Positions 14,930 to 21,335 of a stretch of DNA of 22,079 nt are shown here, one piece after another (the stretch's first letter is position 1; every line of letters begins with the position of its first letter). The stretch is from the IMG/VR virus record IMGVR_UViG_3300025164_000228, positions 1 through 22,079 of that record; one strand, 5' to 3'. The notes beneath the pieces are model-generated. The model ran no database searches and was not told the DNA's origin. It saw nothing but the letters and a program-made list of their open reading frames with translations. Position numbers and translations under genes: made by a program. The stretch is from a virus.

Positions 14930-15673
14930 TTAGTTGATTAGTGCCCATAACATAGGAATCGACGGATTCTCAACAACACCGCCAAGATTCCCTGTACGAT
15001 CTTTAGCTCTAATGGCTCGTGTAGGCGTTACCTGCAACCTCCGCTGTATCACCTCCCCATCTTGAACTACGTACATGTAGCCTACTATGTCCATAAAGCC
15101 CGGAATGTGCGCTCTTAGCTTACCGGGAAGGTCTGGATGGTAAGTGATTGCACCACTATCCGCTTGTACTGTTGCTGCTAGAGCGGTCATAATCGTATTG
15201 CACGGTAGATCACGGAACGCTCGCACAATACTGCGTATGTGTTCTCCGCTCTTACCCCACTCACGTTGATCGGGTACGTCAGGATCACGCTCTGGCTTAC
15301 GTGATACAAGCTCGCGCATAATGTCGCGCATATCGAGCTTCTGTAGCTCAGTTAGGGAATCAATTACAACGGTCTTGTAATACTGCTCTTTCGTAAGTTG
15401 ATCGTAGATTTCCTTGATCTGAGTAATAGCACGCACAGACACTACATCAATATCTGTACGGTGCCTAAGCGTGACAGTACCACCCTCAACGTCGATAATC
15501 AGAACGGGTCGCGTATCTTCGTGATCTTGTGCTGTACCAGCCAGGTATGTTTTGCCTACACCTGGATCGCCATACACAAGCAGGTTAAGCCACGGTATTG
15601 CTTCTACGGGTGATACGGCTCCGATCCTTTCTCTTACAGTGCTTGTAGTAGCTGCTACTGCTGCTATAGTAAT
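14930..15673 (-). CDS. RecA-fold ATPase of Sak4 type, probable non-standard start
   Basis: Walker A is Y-G-D-P-G-V-G-K-T-Y-L-A and Walker B is T-V-V-I-D-S-L-T-E-L; a late A-K-D-R matches Sak4-type phage ATPases that work with ssDNA-binding proteins in annealing and strand exchange. The first ordinary start, GTG 15577, lies only two codons before the P-loop glycine and would remove the first strand. Coding character continues upstream (I-P-W-L-N-L-L-V-Y-G-D-P), up to an in-frame TGA at 15676-15674, and a strong AAAGGGGGTGA site sits right there. I therefore place the start at ATT 15673 (ATA 15667 is also possible), giving ~247 residues. The start is an inference. Confidence 0.75.
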   Translation of the reverse strand: MTIAAVAATTSTVRERIGAVSPVEAIPWLNLLVYGDPGVGKTYLAGTAQDHEDTRPVLIIDVEGGTVTLRHRTDIDVVSVRAITQIKEIYDQLTKEQYYKTVVIDSLTELQKLDMRDIMRELVSRKPERDPDVPDQREWGKSGEHIRSIVRAFRDLPCNTIMTALAATVQADSGAITYHPDLPGKLRAHIPGFMDIVGYMYVVQDGEVIQRRLQVTPTRAIRAKDRTGNLGGVVENPSIPMLWALIN

Positions 15674-15682
15674 TCACCCCCT

Positions 15683-15862
15683 TTACTCGTTAGCAGGTTC
15701 TTGCTTTGGTATTTGTAGCATTGCTGTGTAATAGGCTGTAACTACCGTAAGTCCTTCTACAATGGAGCCACCATCTTCAATAACGCCACGTAATAGTGTC
15801 AAACCCATCTTACCAATATTGCGCAGAGCCTCCTGAGACTCCATATCGAAAAAGTCGGCCAT
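15683..15862 (-). CDS. Small hypothetical protein (59 residues)
   Basis: ATG 15862 lies one base after the previous small gene's stop. The product starts acidic (M-A-D-F-F-D-M-E-S-Q), is largely helical, and has a central hydrophobic run (G-S-I-V-E-G-L-T-V-V-T-A-Y-Y-T-A) that might be an amphipathic helix. It ends shortly before the AAAGGGGGTGA site of the Sak4-like gene. No family is recognised. Support comes from the tight packing and coding-like composition. Confidence 0.5.
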   Translation of the reverse strand: MADFFDMESQEALRNIGKMGLTLLRGVIEDGGSIVEGLTVVTAYYTAMLQIPKQEPANE

Positions 15863-15863
15863 T

Positions 15864-15974
15864 CTACTTGTGCGTAACTTTTTGGGTAAAGTGTTTAACT
15901 TTGTAACCTGAAACGCACTTACTTCCTGTACCAGGATGGCCGGTTTTAAGCAGCTTCTTGATGCTCTTTTTCAT
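15864..15974 (-). CDS. Small basic peptide (36 residues)
   Basis: ATG 15974 overlaps the upstream stop as ATGA and has AAAGGAGTGATAAC in front, a very good ribosome-binding site. The product is strongly basic (M-K-K-S-I-K-K-L-L-K-T-G-H-P-G-T-G) with a single Cys. This P-G-T-G pattern in a short Lys-rich peptide is seen in tiny phage proteins of unknown role. The strong site argues for real translation. Confidence 0.55.
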   Translation of the reverse strand: MKKSIKKLLKTGHPGTGSKCVSGYKVKHFTQKVTHK

Positions 15975-16195
15975 GTTATCACTCCTTTCTCGACAAGCAT
16001 ATCATTTAGCATTACTAATGCATGCATAGAGCACAACGGCATTCCTTTTATCTTGCAGTACGTTGGCGAGTTACACCGTCTACTTGTGCAACGTAGCTCA
16101 CGATCAAACCACCGCAACGGCCCAATTGCTACAATTTCGGGCCGCTCCTGTGGTCTGAGCAAGCCTTGTACTTGTTCAAGTGTTAGCTCTTGCAT
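15971..16195 (-). CDS. Small Cys/His protein, probable zinc binder (74 residues)
   Basis: The N-terminal half is helical and polar (L-T-L-E-Q-V-Q-G-L-L-R-P). The middle carries C-T-S-R-R-C, then Y-C, then P-L-C-S-M-H, which can supply four Cys plus His for a zinc site. It overlaps the downstream basic peptide (ATGA) and the upstream 52-residue gene (13 bases). Role unknown; possible nucleic-acid or partner binding. Confidence 0.55.
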   Translation of the reverse strand: MQELTLEQVQGLLRPQERPEIVAIGPLRWFDRELRCTSRRCNSPTYCKIKGMPLCSMHALVMLNDMLVEKGVIT

Positions 16196-16341
16196 GTGTG
16201 CTTTGCTTCTTTAGCTATAATTAGTGCTTCTTTTTTGGTGTAATCATACTTAGTAATCCATTGTTTACAGTCGGAGCACTTTACGCCCCAACTTTCGCCT
16301 ATACCGTTCCACGGTAACTTAACTGCTTTAAAGTTAGCCAT
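16183..16341 (-). CDS. Small zinc-ribbon-like protein (52 residues)
   Basis: ATG 16341 is preceded by AAGGGAGAAGTG and shares one base with the upstream stop (TGATG). The product contains V-K-C-S-D-C-K-Q-W and near its end A-K-H-T-C, a C-x2-C...H-x-C arrangement that could bind zinc, separated by a helix (K-K-E-A-L-I-I-A-K-E-A). There is no further recognisable domain. The start site and overlap are both convincing. Confidence 0.6.
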   Translation of the reverse strand: MANFKAVKLPWNGIGESWGVKCSDCKQWITKYDYTKKEALIIAKEAKHTCKS

Positions 16342-16676
16342 CACTTCTCCCTTATTGAACAAACCTTATTACCTGAACGGCTCCACTCGTAATACGTAAT
16401 AGCAGGGCCAAAGTTATCTTTGTACTTGAGTATCTGTGGATTTCTATTGTAACGCTTTGCAAATCCCGCGTGTTTAAGTATTGCAGGATCATCCTTAGCA
16501 GGCCACAGTATAATTAAATGCATAGCTGTTATGAATTTGCACACTTGACCACAAGTAACACACGGCCAATCGTCGGTCTTAACACAGTACCAATCTTCAC
16601 CCGTTTCGCTGTGGTCAGTGTCGTGGTCGGTAGTTAGTGTACCTGTTTCAACGGGCGTGATTGTAGTAACACTCAT
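16341..16676 (-). CDS. Hypothetical protein with Cys pairs
   Basis: I begin at ATG 16676, which shares a base with the upstream stop (TAATG); a TTG at 16688 inside the previous gene is less likely. The 111-residue product has an N-terminal Thr/Asp-rich stretch, then D-D-W-P-C-V-T-C-G-Q-V-C, then a basic C-terminal half ending G-N-K-V-C-S. The D-W-P-C-x-x-C pattern resembles the C-terminal Fe-S cysteine segment of the nearby Cas4-like nuclease (N-D-W-P-C-L-N-C), perhaps by convergence or shuffling. Function unknown. Confidence 0.55.
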   Translation of the reverse strand: MSVTTITPVETGTLTTDHDTDHSETGEDWYCVKTDDWPCVTCGQVCKFITAMHLIILWPAKDDPAILKHAGFAKRYNRNPQILKYKDNFGPAITYYEWSRSGNKVCSIREK

Positions 16677-16894
16677 TAACACACGCAACGATTAGTGAGT
16701 TCAAGATAGGCAGTAATGAAACGAATAGGTCGCCCATTACGCTCTATTGGTTCGCCTTGTCCTATAATGGGCGTTTCATTTAGTGCATAAACAGTAATCC
16801 AACCATCTACTATCATAGTAACGAGCTTACGATCCTTATTGCGTTCTTTTATACTACTGTAACTACAGTAGTTGCATCGCGTTAGTTCACTCAT
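16676..16894 (-). CDS. Small protein with N-terminal CxxC (72 residues)
   Basis: ATG 16894 lies just after the Cas4-like stop (TAG 16898-16896). The product starts M-S-E-L-T-R-C-N-Y-C and ends N-R-C-V-C, so two Cys pairs at opposite ends could form one zinc site. The middle alternates beta-like strands (K-L-V-T-M-I-V-D-G-W-I-T-V-Y-A). This suggests a small zinc-bound beta domain. No family is recognised. Confidence 0.55.
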   Translation of the reverse strand: MSELTRCNYCSYSSIKERNKDRKLVTMIVDGWITVYALNETPIIGQGEPIERNGRPIRFITAYLELTNRCVC

Positions 16895-16895
16895 G

Positions 16896-18110
16896 CTAGC
16901 GCCGTTCGTTCTTCACGTAATAGTCCTCTAGGTACAACTCTGCGTTACTGCCATCATCAGCCATAATACAAGGCGCTCGAAATTCGCAATTAAGACAGGG
17001 CCAATCGTTAGTTACGTTGGGGTAAATTCGCGGGTTATCTAGCATATCCATGGTTTCCATAAAGATACGCTCTCCAGCGGATTCAATTTCTGCTCTATTC
17101 CTGCGCACCTTGTTCCTCTGGATGAACTGACCGTCCCCAATCTCCCGCAAGTAATGAGCGTAGGCTTGGGCTTTCTCGTTATCCTGGAACCACACTTCAA
17201 GATTGTACTTCTTGACATATTCCAAGAAGAGGTCATATGTTGTACTTTCCTCTTGTCTATTGATACTAGGCAGACCACTCTTAAGCTGCGTCGGTGATCT
17301 TGGAAATGCTTTACGTAGTGCGTTGTAAAGCACGTAATCCATTTCTTTGTACTCAAGGCCATGCAATGCAGCTTCTTGCTCTGCGGCCCACAAGTATGAA
17401 GTAACCTGCTCATCCTTCTCTAGCTTCCGATGATACTCTTCATCAATTTTAACTGCTGTTTTCGTTTCCAGAATTCCATACCGTTCAGTCTCCTGGTCTA
17501 AAATAATACCGTCCTGCTTACCTCGATAGTGTACTTCTTTCCCTTGGTGCATAAGTACGTTACCGTTAGGATCGTAAATAGGTACACTAAACTCATGTTC
17601 TGGCGCAACTACAGTAAAGCGATCCTCGCGCTCAGCGTATTCTTTGTAAAACTGCATCATACCGATACCGAGTTGCTTGTGTGCTTCAAACTCTTCTACG
17701 TTAGGATCGGACAGAAGATCACACAAGCCGCGCGTTTGGTATGTATAAAAATTAGTACCCTCGTCAGAACTTGCTACTTTTTGCTGTGGCTTCGGATCGT
17801 ATGTCAAGCGTAGGTAACGATCGCTTACCTGACCACCCTCATAGGTAATCGCGTAATACGTTATCCACGATTCCACAGGATCATGCTGGAATCCGGGCGT
17901 ATAGAAACATTCCAACGCAAAGTGAATGCCCGTTCCGAACCACAATGCGAAGTTAATGTTAGCGTATTGAATATCAGGAGTGAGGTTTCTACGCGCAGGA
18001 CTAGCCCAATCCCACTTTCTGCGGCATCTTTTAAACAATGCACGATCAGAAGTATGAATACCAATGATACCTTCGGAAGAAGGTACTTTAACCGTTACTT
18101 GAGTGTCCAT
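16896..18110 (-). CDS. Cas4/RecB-type PD-(D/E)XK nuclease with Fe-S cluster cysteines
   Basis: The 404-residue protein has a good ribosome-binding site (AAGGGAGGTAGTGTCAG before ATG). Nuclease motifs appear in order: S-D-R-A-L-F-K-R-C-R-R-K-W (C29), G-T-G-I-H-F-A-L-E (H63), Y-R-G-K-Q-D-G (D200), I-L-E-T-K-T (E215, K217), and E-Q-V-T-S-Y (Q235, Y239). C372, C375 and C381 in P-C-L-N-C-E-F-R-A-P-C complete, with C29, the usual four Cys for a 4Fe-4S cluster. Such nucleases process DNA ends for recombination; here it sits with Sak4-like, ssDNA-binding and SNF2 genes. No cas1/cas2 or CRISPR is present, so a CRISPR role is unlikely. Confidence 0.82.
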   Translation of the reverse strand: MDTQVTVKVPSSEGIIGIHTSDRALFKRCRRKWDWASPARRNLTPDIQYANINFALWFGTGIHFALECFYTPGFQHDPVESWITYYAITYEGGQVSDRYLRLTYDPKPQQKVASSDEGTNFYTYQTRGLCDLLSDPNVEEFEAHKQLGIGMMQFYKEYAEREDRFTVVAPEHEFSVPIYDPNGNVLMHQGKEVHYRGKQDGIILDQETERYGILETKTAVKIDEEYHRKLEKDEQVTSYLWAAEQEAALHGLEYKEMDYVLYNALRKAFPRSPTQLKSGLPSINRQEESTTYDLFLEYVKKYNLEVWFQDNEKAQAYAHYLREIGDGQFIQRNKVRRNRAEIESAGERIFMETMDMLDNPRIYPNVTNDWPCLNCEFRAPCIMADDGSNAELYLEDYYVKNERR

Positions 18111-18150
18111 CTGACACTACCTCCCTTATGTTAGCGCGATCTGAGCTGGA

Positions 18151-18179
18151 AGCATAGCAAAATACTCAGGCCGCGTCAA
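18151..18179 (-). promoter_or_regulatory. Sigma70-type promoter upstream of the Cas4-like nuclease
   Basis: On the - strand, TTGACG (18179-18174) and TATGCT (18156-18151) are 17 bases apart, 5/6 and 4/6 matches to the consensus boxes. Transcription would begin about 18144, giving a ~34-base leader before the nuclease ATG at 18110. The -35 box overlaps the stop of the upstream small gene. It fits the one noticeable gap in this otherwise packed strand. Confidence 0.5.
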
Positions 18180-18316
18180 GGCTTTATCCGAGCAGCCTCG
18201 ATAAGCTGCGTTATCTTGATAAGGCGCTGGCTCTCCGGTACTGAAACTTTGTGCGTTATTGCGTGCTGCTGCCTAAGCTCCAAAAGCCGCAAACCGAGGT
18301 ATTCCTGCTCAGTCAT
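18176..18316 (-). CDS. Small helical protein (46 residues)
   Basis: ATG 18316 overlaps the upstream stop as ATGA. The product is helical, with two amphipathic stretches (L-G-L-R-L-L-E-L-R-Q-Q-H and R-L-I-K-I-T-Q-L-I-E-A-A). There are no Cys. It is the last gene before the promoter-like site. Its codon composition and coupling resemble its neighbours; the function is unknown. Confidence 0.5.
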   Translation of the reverse strand: MTEQEYLGLRLLELRQQHAITHKVSVPESQRLIKITQLIEAARIKP

Positions 18317-18534
18317 TTATTGGTGTCGAGCAGCGCGAGAGCAGCAGCCATTCGCTTAGCTTCGTTTGGCAGTAGTGCGACGGGTGTGATCCGCAGCGCC
18401 TCCCGCACCTGTTCGATTTCTTCAGCGGTATAAGCATATATGTGATCTGTAGTTACTAAGTCAAACACTAACTGACAGCAACCATCACTACATGGATCAC
18501 AACAAGACTCCCAATCTGTTTCAATTGTTCTCAC
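18313..18534 (-). CDS. Hypothetical protein with N-terminal Cys cluster (73 residues)
   Basis: The start is GTG 18534, with AAGGGAGGTAAAGC just in front, and it overlaps the upstream stop as GTGA. Residues 8-20 contain C-C-D-P-C-S-D-G-C-C, five Cys within about a dozen residues, followed by a helical acidic domain (A-E-E-I-E-Q-V-R-E-A-L). The cluster could bind a metal. No family is recognised. The ribosome-binding site is among the best on this strand. Confidence 0.6.
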   Translation of the reverse strand: MRTIETDWESCCDPCSDGCCQLVFDLVTTDHIYAYTAEEIEQVREALRITPVALLPNEAKRMAAALALLDTNK

Positions 18535-18608
18535 GCTTTACCTCCCTTACCGTGCAAAGGACACGCAGGGTCAATTGCTCCTTTACGGCAGTTACCATTA
18601 CACTTCAT
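18531..18608 (-). CDS. Tiny Cys-rich peptide (25 residues)
   Basis: ATG 18608 overlaps the membrane-peptide stop (ATGA), and the TGA overlaps the next GTG (GTGA). The product reads M-K-C-N-G-N-C-R-K-G, then D-P-A-C-P-L-H-G-K, a compact C-x3-C...C-x2-H arrangement. Coupling at both ends and the metal-like spacing argue for a real gene despite the length; similar K-C-N-G-x-C...C-P-x-H-G peptides are familiar as tiny phage proteins. Confidence 0.45.
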   Translation of the reverse strand: MKCNGNCRKGAIDPACPLHGKGGKA

Positions 18609-18718
18609 CGTCGGCTCACATAAACTCCGTGTGCCCAAATATCAAGGAGAAAGAAAATACCAAGAATTAAGAAACAATCTGCTAGTATCCGTGGTTCAAG
18701 TGGCATTAGCCACAACAT
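18605..18718 (-). CDS. Small single-span membrane peptide (37 residues)
   Basis: ATG 18718 follows AAGGAAGG closely; a second in-frame ATG at 18706 forms TAATG with the upstream stop and may be the real start (33 residues). The centre is a hydrophobic helix (C-F-L-I-L-G-I-F-F-L-L-D-I-W), ending with a basic S-R-R. It is probably a membrane-associated early peptide. Function unknown. Confidence 0.5.
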   Translation of the reverse strand: MLWLMPLEPRILADCFLILGIFFLLDIWAHGVYVSRR

Positions 18719-18855
18719 CCTTCCTTGTACTTACAGTTTGTACATTGCCAACTTGAGTGAAGCCAGACTAGCTTACTATTACAGCGTGGACACCCACCAT
18801 TGTCTGTCTCTTTCAGTTGCGGTTTCGAGCAGGTAGATACTCCGTGCTTCTCCAT
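18706..18855 (-). CDS. Zinc-ribbon protein overlapping the TIM-barrel gene end (49 residues)
   Basis: ATG 18855 has AAGGGGTGAAGAACT directly upstream. The frame differs from the larger gene, overlapping its last 77 bases. The product has G-G-C-P-R-C-N-S, then W-Q-C-T-N-C-K-Y-K-E-G-C-C-G: two C-x2-C knuckles 13 or so residues apart, a standard zinc ribbon. Chance creation of this pattern plus a strong ribosome-binding site is unlikely. Its stop overlaps the membrane peptide start. Confidence 0.7.
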   Translation of the reverse strand: MEKHGVSTCSKPQLKETDNGGCPRCNSKLVWLHSSWQCTNCKYKEGCCG

Positions 18856-19657
18856 AGTTCTTCACCCCTTGCAAGTGAGGATCATACTGCTCGGGTAGCT
18901 TCCAAGCGTGAGCCACATTCGCTTCTAGCACTACTGCTCTACCTTTGAGTTTACGCTTATCAGCTTCGTATTCTACACCTTCGGGTGTTGCACCTGTTTC
19001 GGCAACGTAGGCTTCGATAAGCATGGGCACTTCAAGCCATTCTCTTACGTAACGTTCCCAACCCACCTTATCAAGCGTAGGATCAGGAAAGCCTCCCAAA
19101 GTGGTTACAAGGCCCAACTTGGTATTTGGGGCAAGCTGCTTAAACTTAGCAGGGTAGTCAGGCTCAGTTTGTCCAACCTCTTCGTTCTGCGCAATAAAGA
19201 ATGCAGCGTTAGTAGCATTGCAAATGCGTGCAGCATCACTAGCTTTCGGCATGTAAGCCCACAAGCCTACTTTAATACCAAAATCGCTACATGCTTTTAC
19301 TGTAGCATCAAACAGGTGCAAGTTAGCAGTATTACCAGCATCGAGGGCTACCCAACGCAAGTGCCAGTTATTAGCTACTTGAGTTAAGCTGGCTGGCGTC
19401 CAGCCGCTTGATGAATACGCCCAACTTGAAAATGCTCCTGGTTCTGCAAAGATGCCCATATTGACAGTACGCGGTGCAGATTTTGGTCTTACGAACCTAC
19501 GCTTGTATTCTGCGTAGACCCAACGTGGTAGCGGTTTCGGCACGTTCTTTGGGATATGTGCTCTGTTAGCTTTACCGTACTGCTTCCACTTACCTGTACC
19601 TCTGCGCCAATTAGCATAGTCCCAAAACCACTGTGGTATGCGTTTAGGTACTGGCAC
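18779..19657 (-). CDS. TIM-barrel-like (glycoside-hydrolase-like) protein with Trp-rich N-terminus
   Basis: I start at GTG 19657, with AGAAAGGTGCAAC in front; upstream residues in this frame overlap another small gene. The ~292-residue product begins with two Trp/Pro motifs (P-K-R-I-P-Q-W-F-W-D-Y and P-K-P-L-P-R-W-V-Y-A-E-Y), a style seen in some phage cell-wall enzymes. The rest looks like alternating beta/alpha units (W-V-A-L-D-A-G, I-K-V-G-L-W-A-Y, A-A-F-F-I-A-Q-N-E, K-L-G-L-V-T-T-L-G-G, M-L-I-E-A-Y-V-A-E, R-A-V-V-L-E-A-N-V). Possible acidic sites are in A-L-D-A and A-Q-N-E-E. A wall hydrolase or virion protein is possible, but its place among early genes is odd. Fold is inferred by eye. 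Confidence 0.55.
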   Translation of the reverse strand: MPVPKRIPQWFWDYANWRRGTGKWKQYGKANRAHIPKNVPKPLPRWVYAEYKRRFVRPKSAPRTVNMGIFAEPGAFSSWAYSSSGWTPASLTQVANNWHLRWVALDAGNTANLHLFDATVKACSDFGIKVGLWAYMPKASDAARICNATNAAFFIAQNEEVGQTEPDYPAKFKQLAPNTKLGLVTTLGGFPDPTLDKVGWERYVREWLEVPMLIEAYVAETGATPEGVEYEADKRKLKGRAVVLEANVAHAWKLPEQYDPHLQGVKNYGEARSIYLLETATERDRQWWVSTL

Positions 19658-19763
19658 GTTGCACCTTTCTGGCTGCTCTAGCAGCTTTGTTAGCTTTACG
19701 GCGTTTAGCAATCTGTTTGCGCGACCATGCACTTTCACTGTGGGCAATACGTTTAGCTGTCAT
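19644..19763 (-). CDS. Small basic peptide (39 residues)
   Basis: ATG 19763 overlaps the stop region of the upstream zinc protein by 11 bases and the TAA (19646-19644) overlaps the start of the TIM-barrel gene. The product is Lys/Arg/Ala-rich (K-Q-I-A-K-R-R-K-A-N-K-A-A-R-A-A-R-K-V) and helical, like small phage DNA-binding or scaffold peptides. Codon composition favours this frame over the alternative one. Function unknown. Confidence 0.5.
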   Translation of the reverse strand: MTAKRIAHSESAWSRKQIAKRRKANKAARAARKVQRAST

Positions 19764-19935
19764 GTTCGCAGCCTATGATTACAGTACCTACTGAATCAAT
19801 AATACCCAATTTCTGTAGTGTTTCGCAAGTAACACAATAAGTAAGAATGTCACCACTACCTAGCGTGTACGTTACAAGAACCGTATCACGCTCCATATTA
19901 CGATGGCAAGCTGTGCAATATTTACCAGTATCCAC
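19753..19935 (-). CDS. Small zinc-ribbon protein (60 residues)
   Basis: The start is GTG 19935 with AAAAGGAGGTATA just upstream; it shares one base with the helicase stop (TAGTG). The product has Y-C-T-A-C-H-R-N-M near residue 7 and Y-C-V-T-C-E-T-L-Q-K-L-G near residue 33, two C-x2-C knuckles with beta strands between, a typical zinc ribbon. It is likely nucleic-acid binding or structural. No specific family is known to me. Confidence 0.68.
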   Translation of the reverse strand: MDTGKYCTACHRNMERDTVLVTYTLGSGDILTYCVTCETLQKLGIIDSVGTVIIGCEHDS

Positions 19936-21296
19936 TATACCTCCTTTTCTGGGCCAAACACCTCATCAAACCAACCTTGTTTTGTACGTGTTACTAGTTC
20001 AACTCGCTGATCTGTTGTTCTACGTGCGTTGATATGGATGATCTGTGGTACATCGGTTTGGCCTGGTCTGTCAATACGAGCTACACCTTGCTCGTTATCT
20101 TTGGGACTCCATGACCTGTCTAGGAATATTGCTGTACTAGCTGGCGTAAGGTTAATGGACTCGCTACCGAGCATAAGAGTAGCCATGAATACTTGGTGTT
20201 CTTTCTTGGGAAATAATGTTGCCCATTTTTCAAACCGTACTCTATCATTATCTTTCTGTTCCATATGAATGTACGGAATCTCTACCCTGTCAAGACGTAC
20301 TTTGAGTAACGCAAGTGGATCTTTGAAGTTAGAGAACACTACTACTTGCTGCCGAGAGTCCTCGTCCCACTCCATACCCTCTAGAATTTCCATTAGAGCA
20401 TCTAGCTTACTTGATGGTTCTTCTAGCGTAATTTCGAGCCGGGTACGTTGTTCTTTTTCGTCGAAATACTCACGTACAACCTTCGGAGTTGCCACTGTGA
20501 TTTGACGAAGGCGTTGTAGAGCGGCCAAGACGTTAGGTGCATAGATAGGGGTACCTTCCTTATCCAACGTTTCCAGATAGGCTTTGATTTCGTCATACAT
20601 TCGGCGTTGAATTGGGTTAAGGTCTACTTCTACAGGTGTGTAAATAGGCTCAGCAAGGTTAGTGAATACCTCACGCTTGCGCCGTCGGACACCCACTGTA
20701 TACAGTAGGTCTTTAAACTCTTGCTTCGTACTTGGGTTAATACCTGTAATTCTGCGGAAACCACCATTATCTACTGTTTCTGCACAAAAGTATTCACGAA
20801 AGCGCCAGTAGCTACTGAACGTAAAGCGATCGAGGAAGTTAAGCAAAGACCACACTTCCGCGGGATTGTTGATGAATCCCGTACCTGTCATAATGTGCTT
20901 ATATTCGGCGCGTAACTTCTTGATATTCCTAGTCCAACCTGTCGTGCGTTCCTTGATCCTGTGGGCTTCGTCAAGAACCACGAAGTCCCACTTTGTATTC
21001 AGTACCTTCTCAAGTAGTGGGTTCTTATGCTTCTTGGTGCTATCTTTCTTCTTGCGTTCAGTAAAGAACTGATAATGAGTAACTACGAACGTAGGTTTAT
21101 TATTGAGTGCTAGTGTATCATCGACGGGAAACTCGTGTCCATCGAAAACTAACGTAACTTTTCGTGTACTCAAGTTGAGCAAATTCCAATCAGGTAGTAC
21201 ACTAGGTACAGTTTGGAAATAAGTGCCCTTACCTGACTTTGTAGTTACTACAAGAACTTTCGGGTTCTCAACGCCTACAAGTAGTTTTTCAGCCAA
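19935..21296 (-). CDS. SNF2-family DNA helicase, main part downstream of an in-frame TGA
   Basis: The open part shows helicase motifs in order: K-V-L-V-V-T-T-K (Ia), W-D-F-V-V-L-D-E-A-H-R-I-K (II, DEAH), H-I-M-T-G-T-G (III), Q-V-V-V-F-S-N-F (IV), E-S-I-N-L-T-P-A (V) and Q-G-V-A-R-I-D-R-P-G-Q (VI). Motif I is missing from this frame alone. The first possible start, TTG 21296, has no ribosome-binding site and lies after the P-loop. In-frame sequence upstream supplies the missing N-terminus, including P-loop remnants, after skipping or reading a TGA at 21332-21330. So translation probably depends on recoding, or the gene is damaged. SNF2-type phage helicases remodel or unwind DNA during replication. 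Confidence 0.8.
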   Translation of the reverse strand: MAEKLLVGVENPKVLVVTTKSGKGTYFQTVPSVLPDWNLLNLSTRKVTLVFDGHEFPVDDTLALNNKPTFVVTHYQFFTERKKKDSTKKHKNPLLEKVLNTKWDFVVLDEAHRIKERTTGWTRNIKKLRAEYKHIMTGTGFINNPAEVWSLLNFLDRFTFSSYWRFREYFCAETVDNGGFRRITGINPSTKQEFKDLLYTVGVRRRKREVFTNLAEPIYTPVEVDLNPIQRRMYDEIKAYLETLDKEGTPIYAPNVLAALQRLRQITVATPKVVREYFDEKEQRTRLEITLEEPSSKLDALMEILEGMEWDEDSRQQVVVFSNFKDPLALLKVRLDRVEIPYIHMEQKDNDRVRFEKWATLFPKKEHQVFMATLMLGSESINLTPASTAIFLDRSWSPKDNEQGVARIDRPGQTDVPQIIHINARRTTDQRVELVTRTKQGWFDEVFGPEKEV

Positions 21297-21323
21297 CCAC
21301 TGTACTGTTGTAGTTTTATAACA

Positions 21324-21335
21324 ACCTAGTCAGCC
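21324..21335 (-). other. Candidate recoding site: GGC-TGA-CTA-GGT in the helicase P-loop
   Basis: On the - strand the codons are ATG GGC TGA CTA GGT TGT TAT AAA ACT. Gly codons GGC (21335-21333) and GGT (21326-21324) flank the stop, both readable by one tRNA-Gly. Skipping nine bases between them would give E-M-G-C-Y-K-T, with motif I spacing as in E-M-G-x-G-K-T. Readthrough would give E-M-G-x-L-G-C-Y-K-T. Neither is proven. Confidence 0.4.

Noticed and set aside
16896-18110. CRISPR adaptation function for the Cas4-like protein
   Set aside because: No cas1, cas2 or repeat-spacer array is present in the window; the neighbours are recombination and replication genes.
21324-21332. TGA-CTA-G as the known stop-readthrough context
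   Set aside because: TGA followed by CTA(G) is a documented readthrough motif in eukaryotes and their viruses; it has no established effect in bacteria, so I do not use it as evidence.
21324-21332. Group I/II intron or intein interrupting the helicase P-loop
   Set aside because: P-loops are frequent intein and intron sites, but only about nine extra bases are present, far too short for either; at most a scar.
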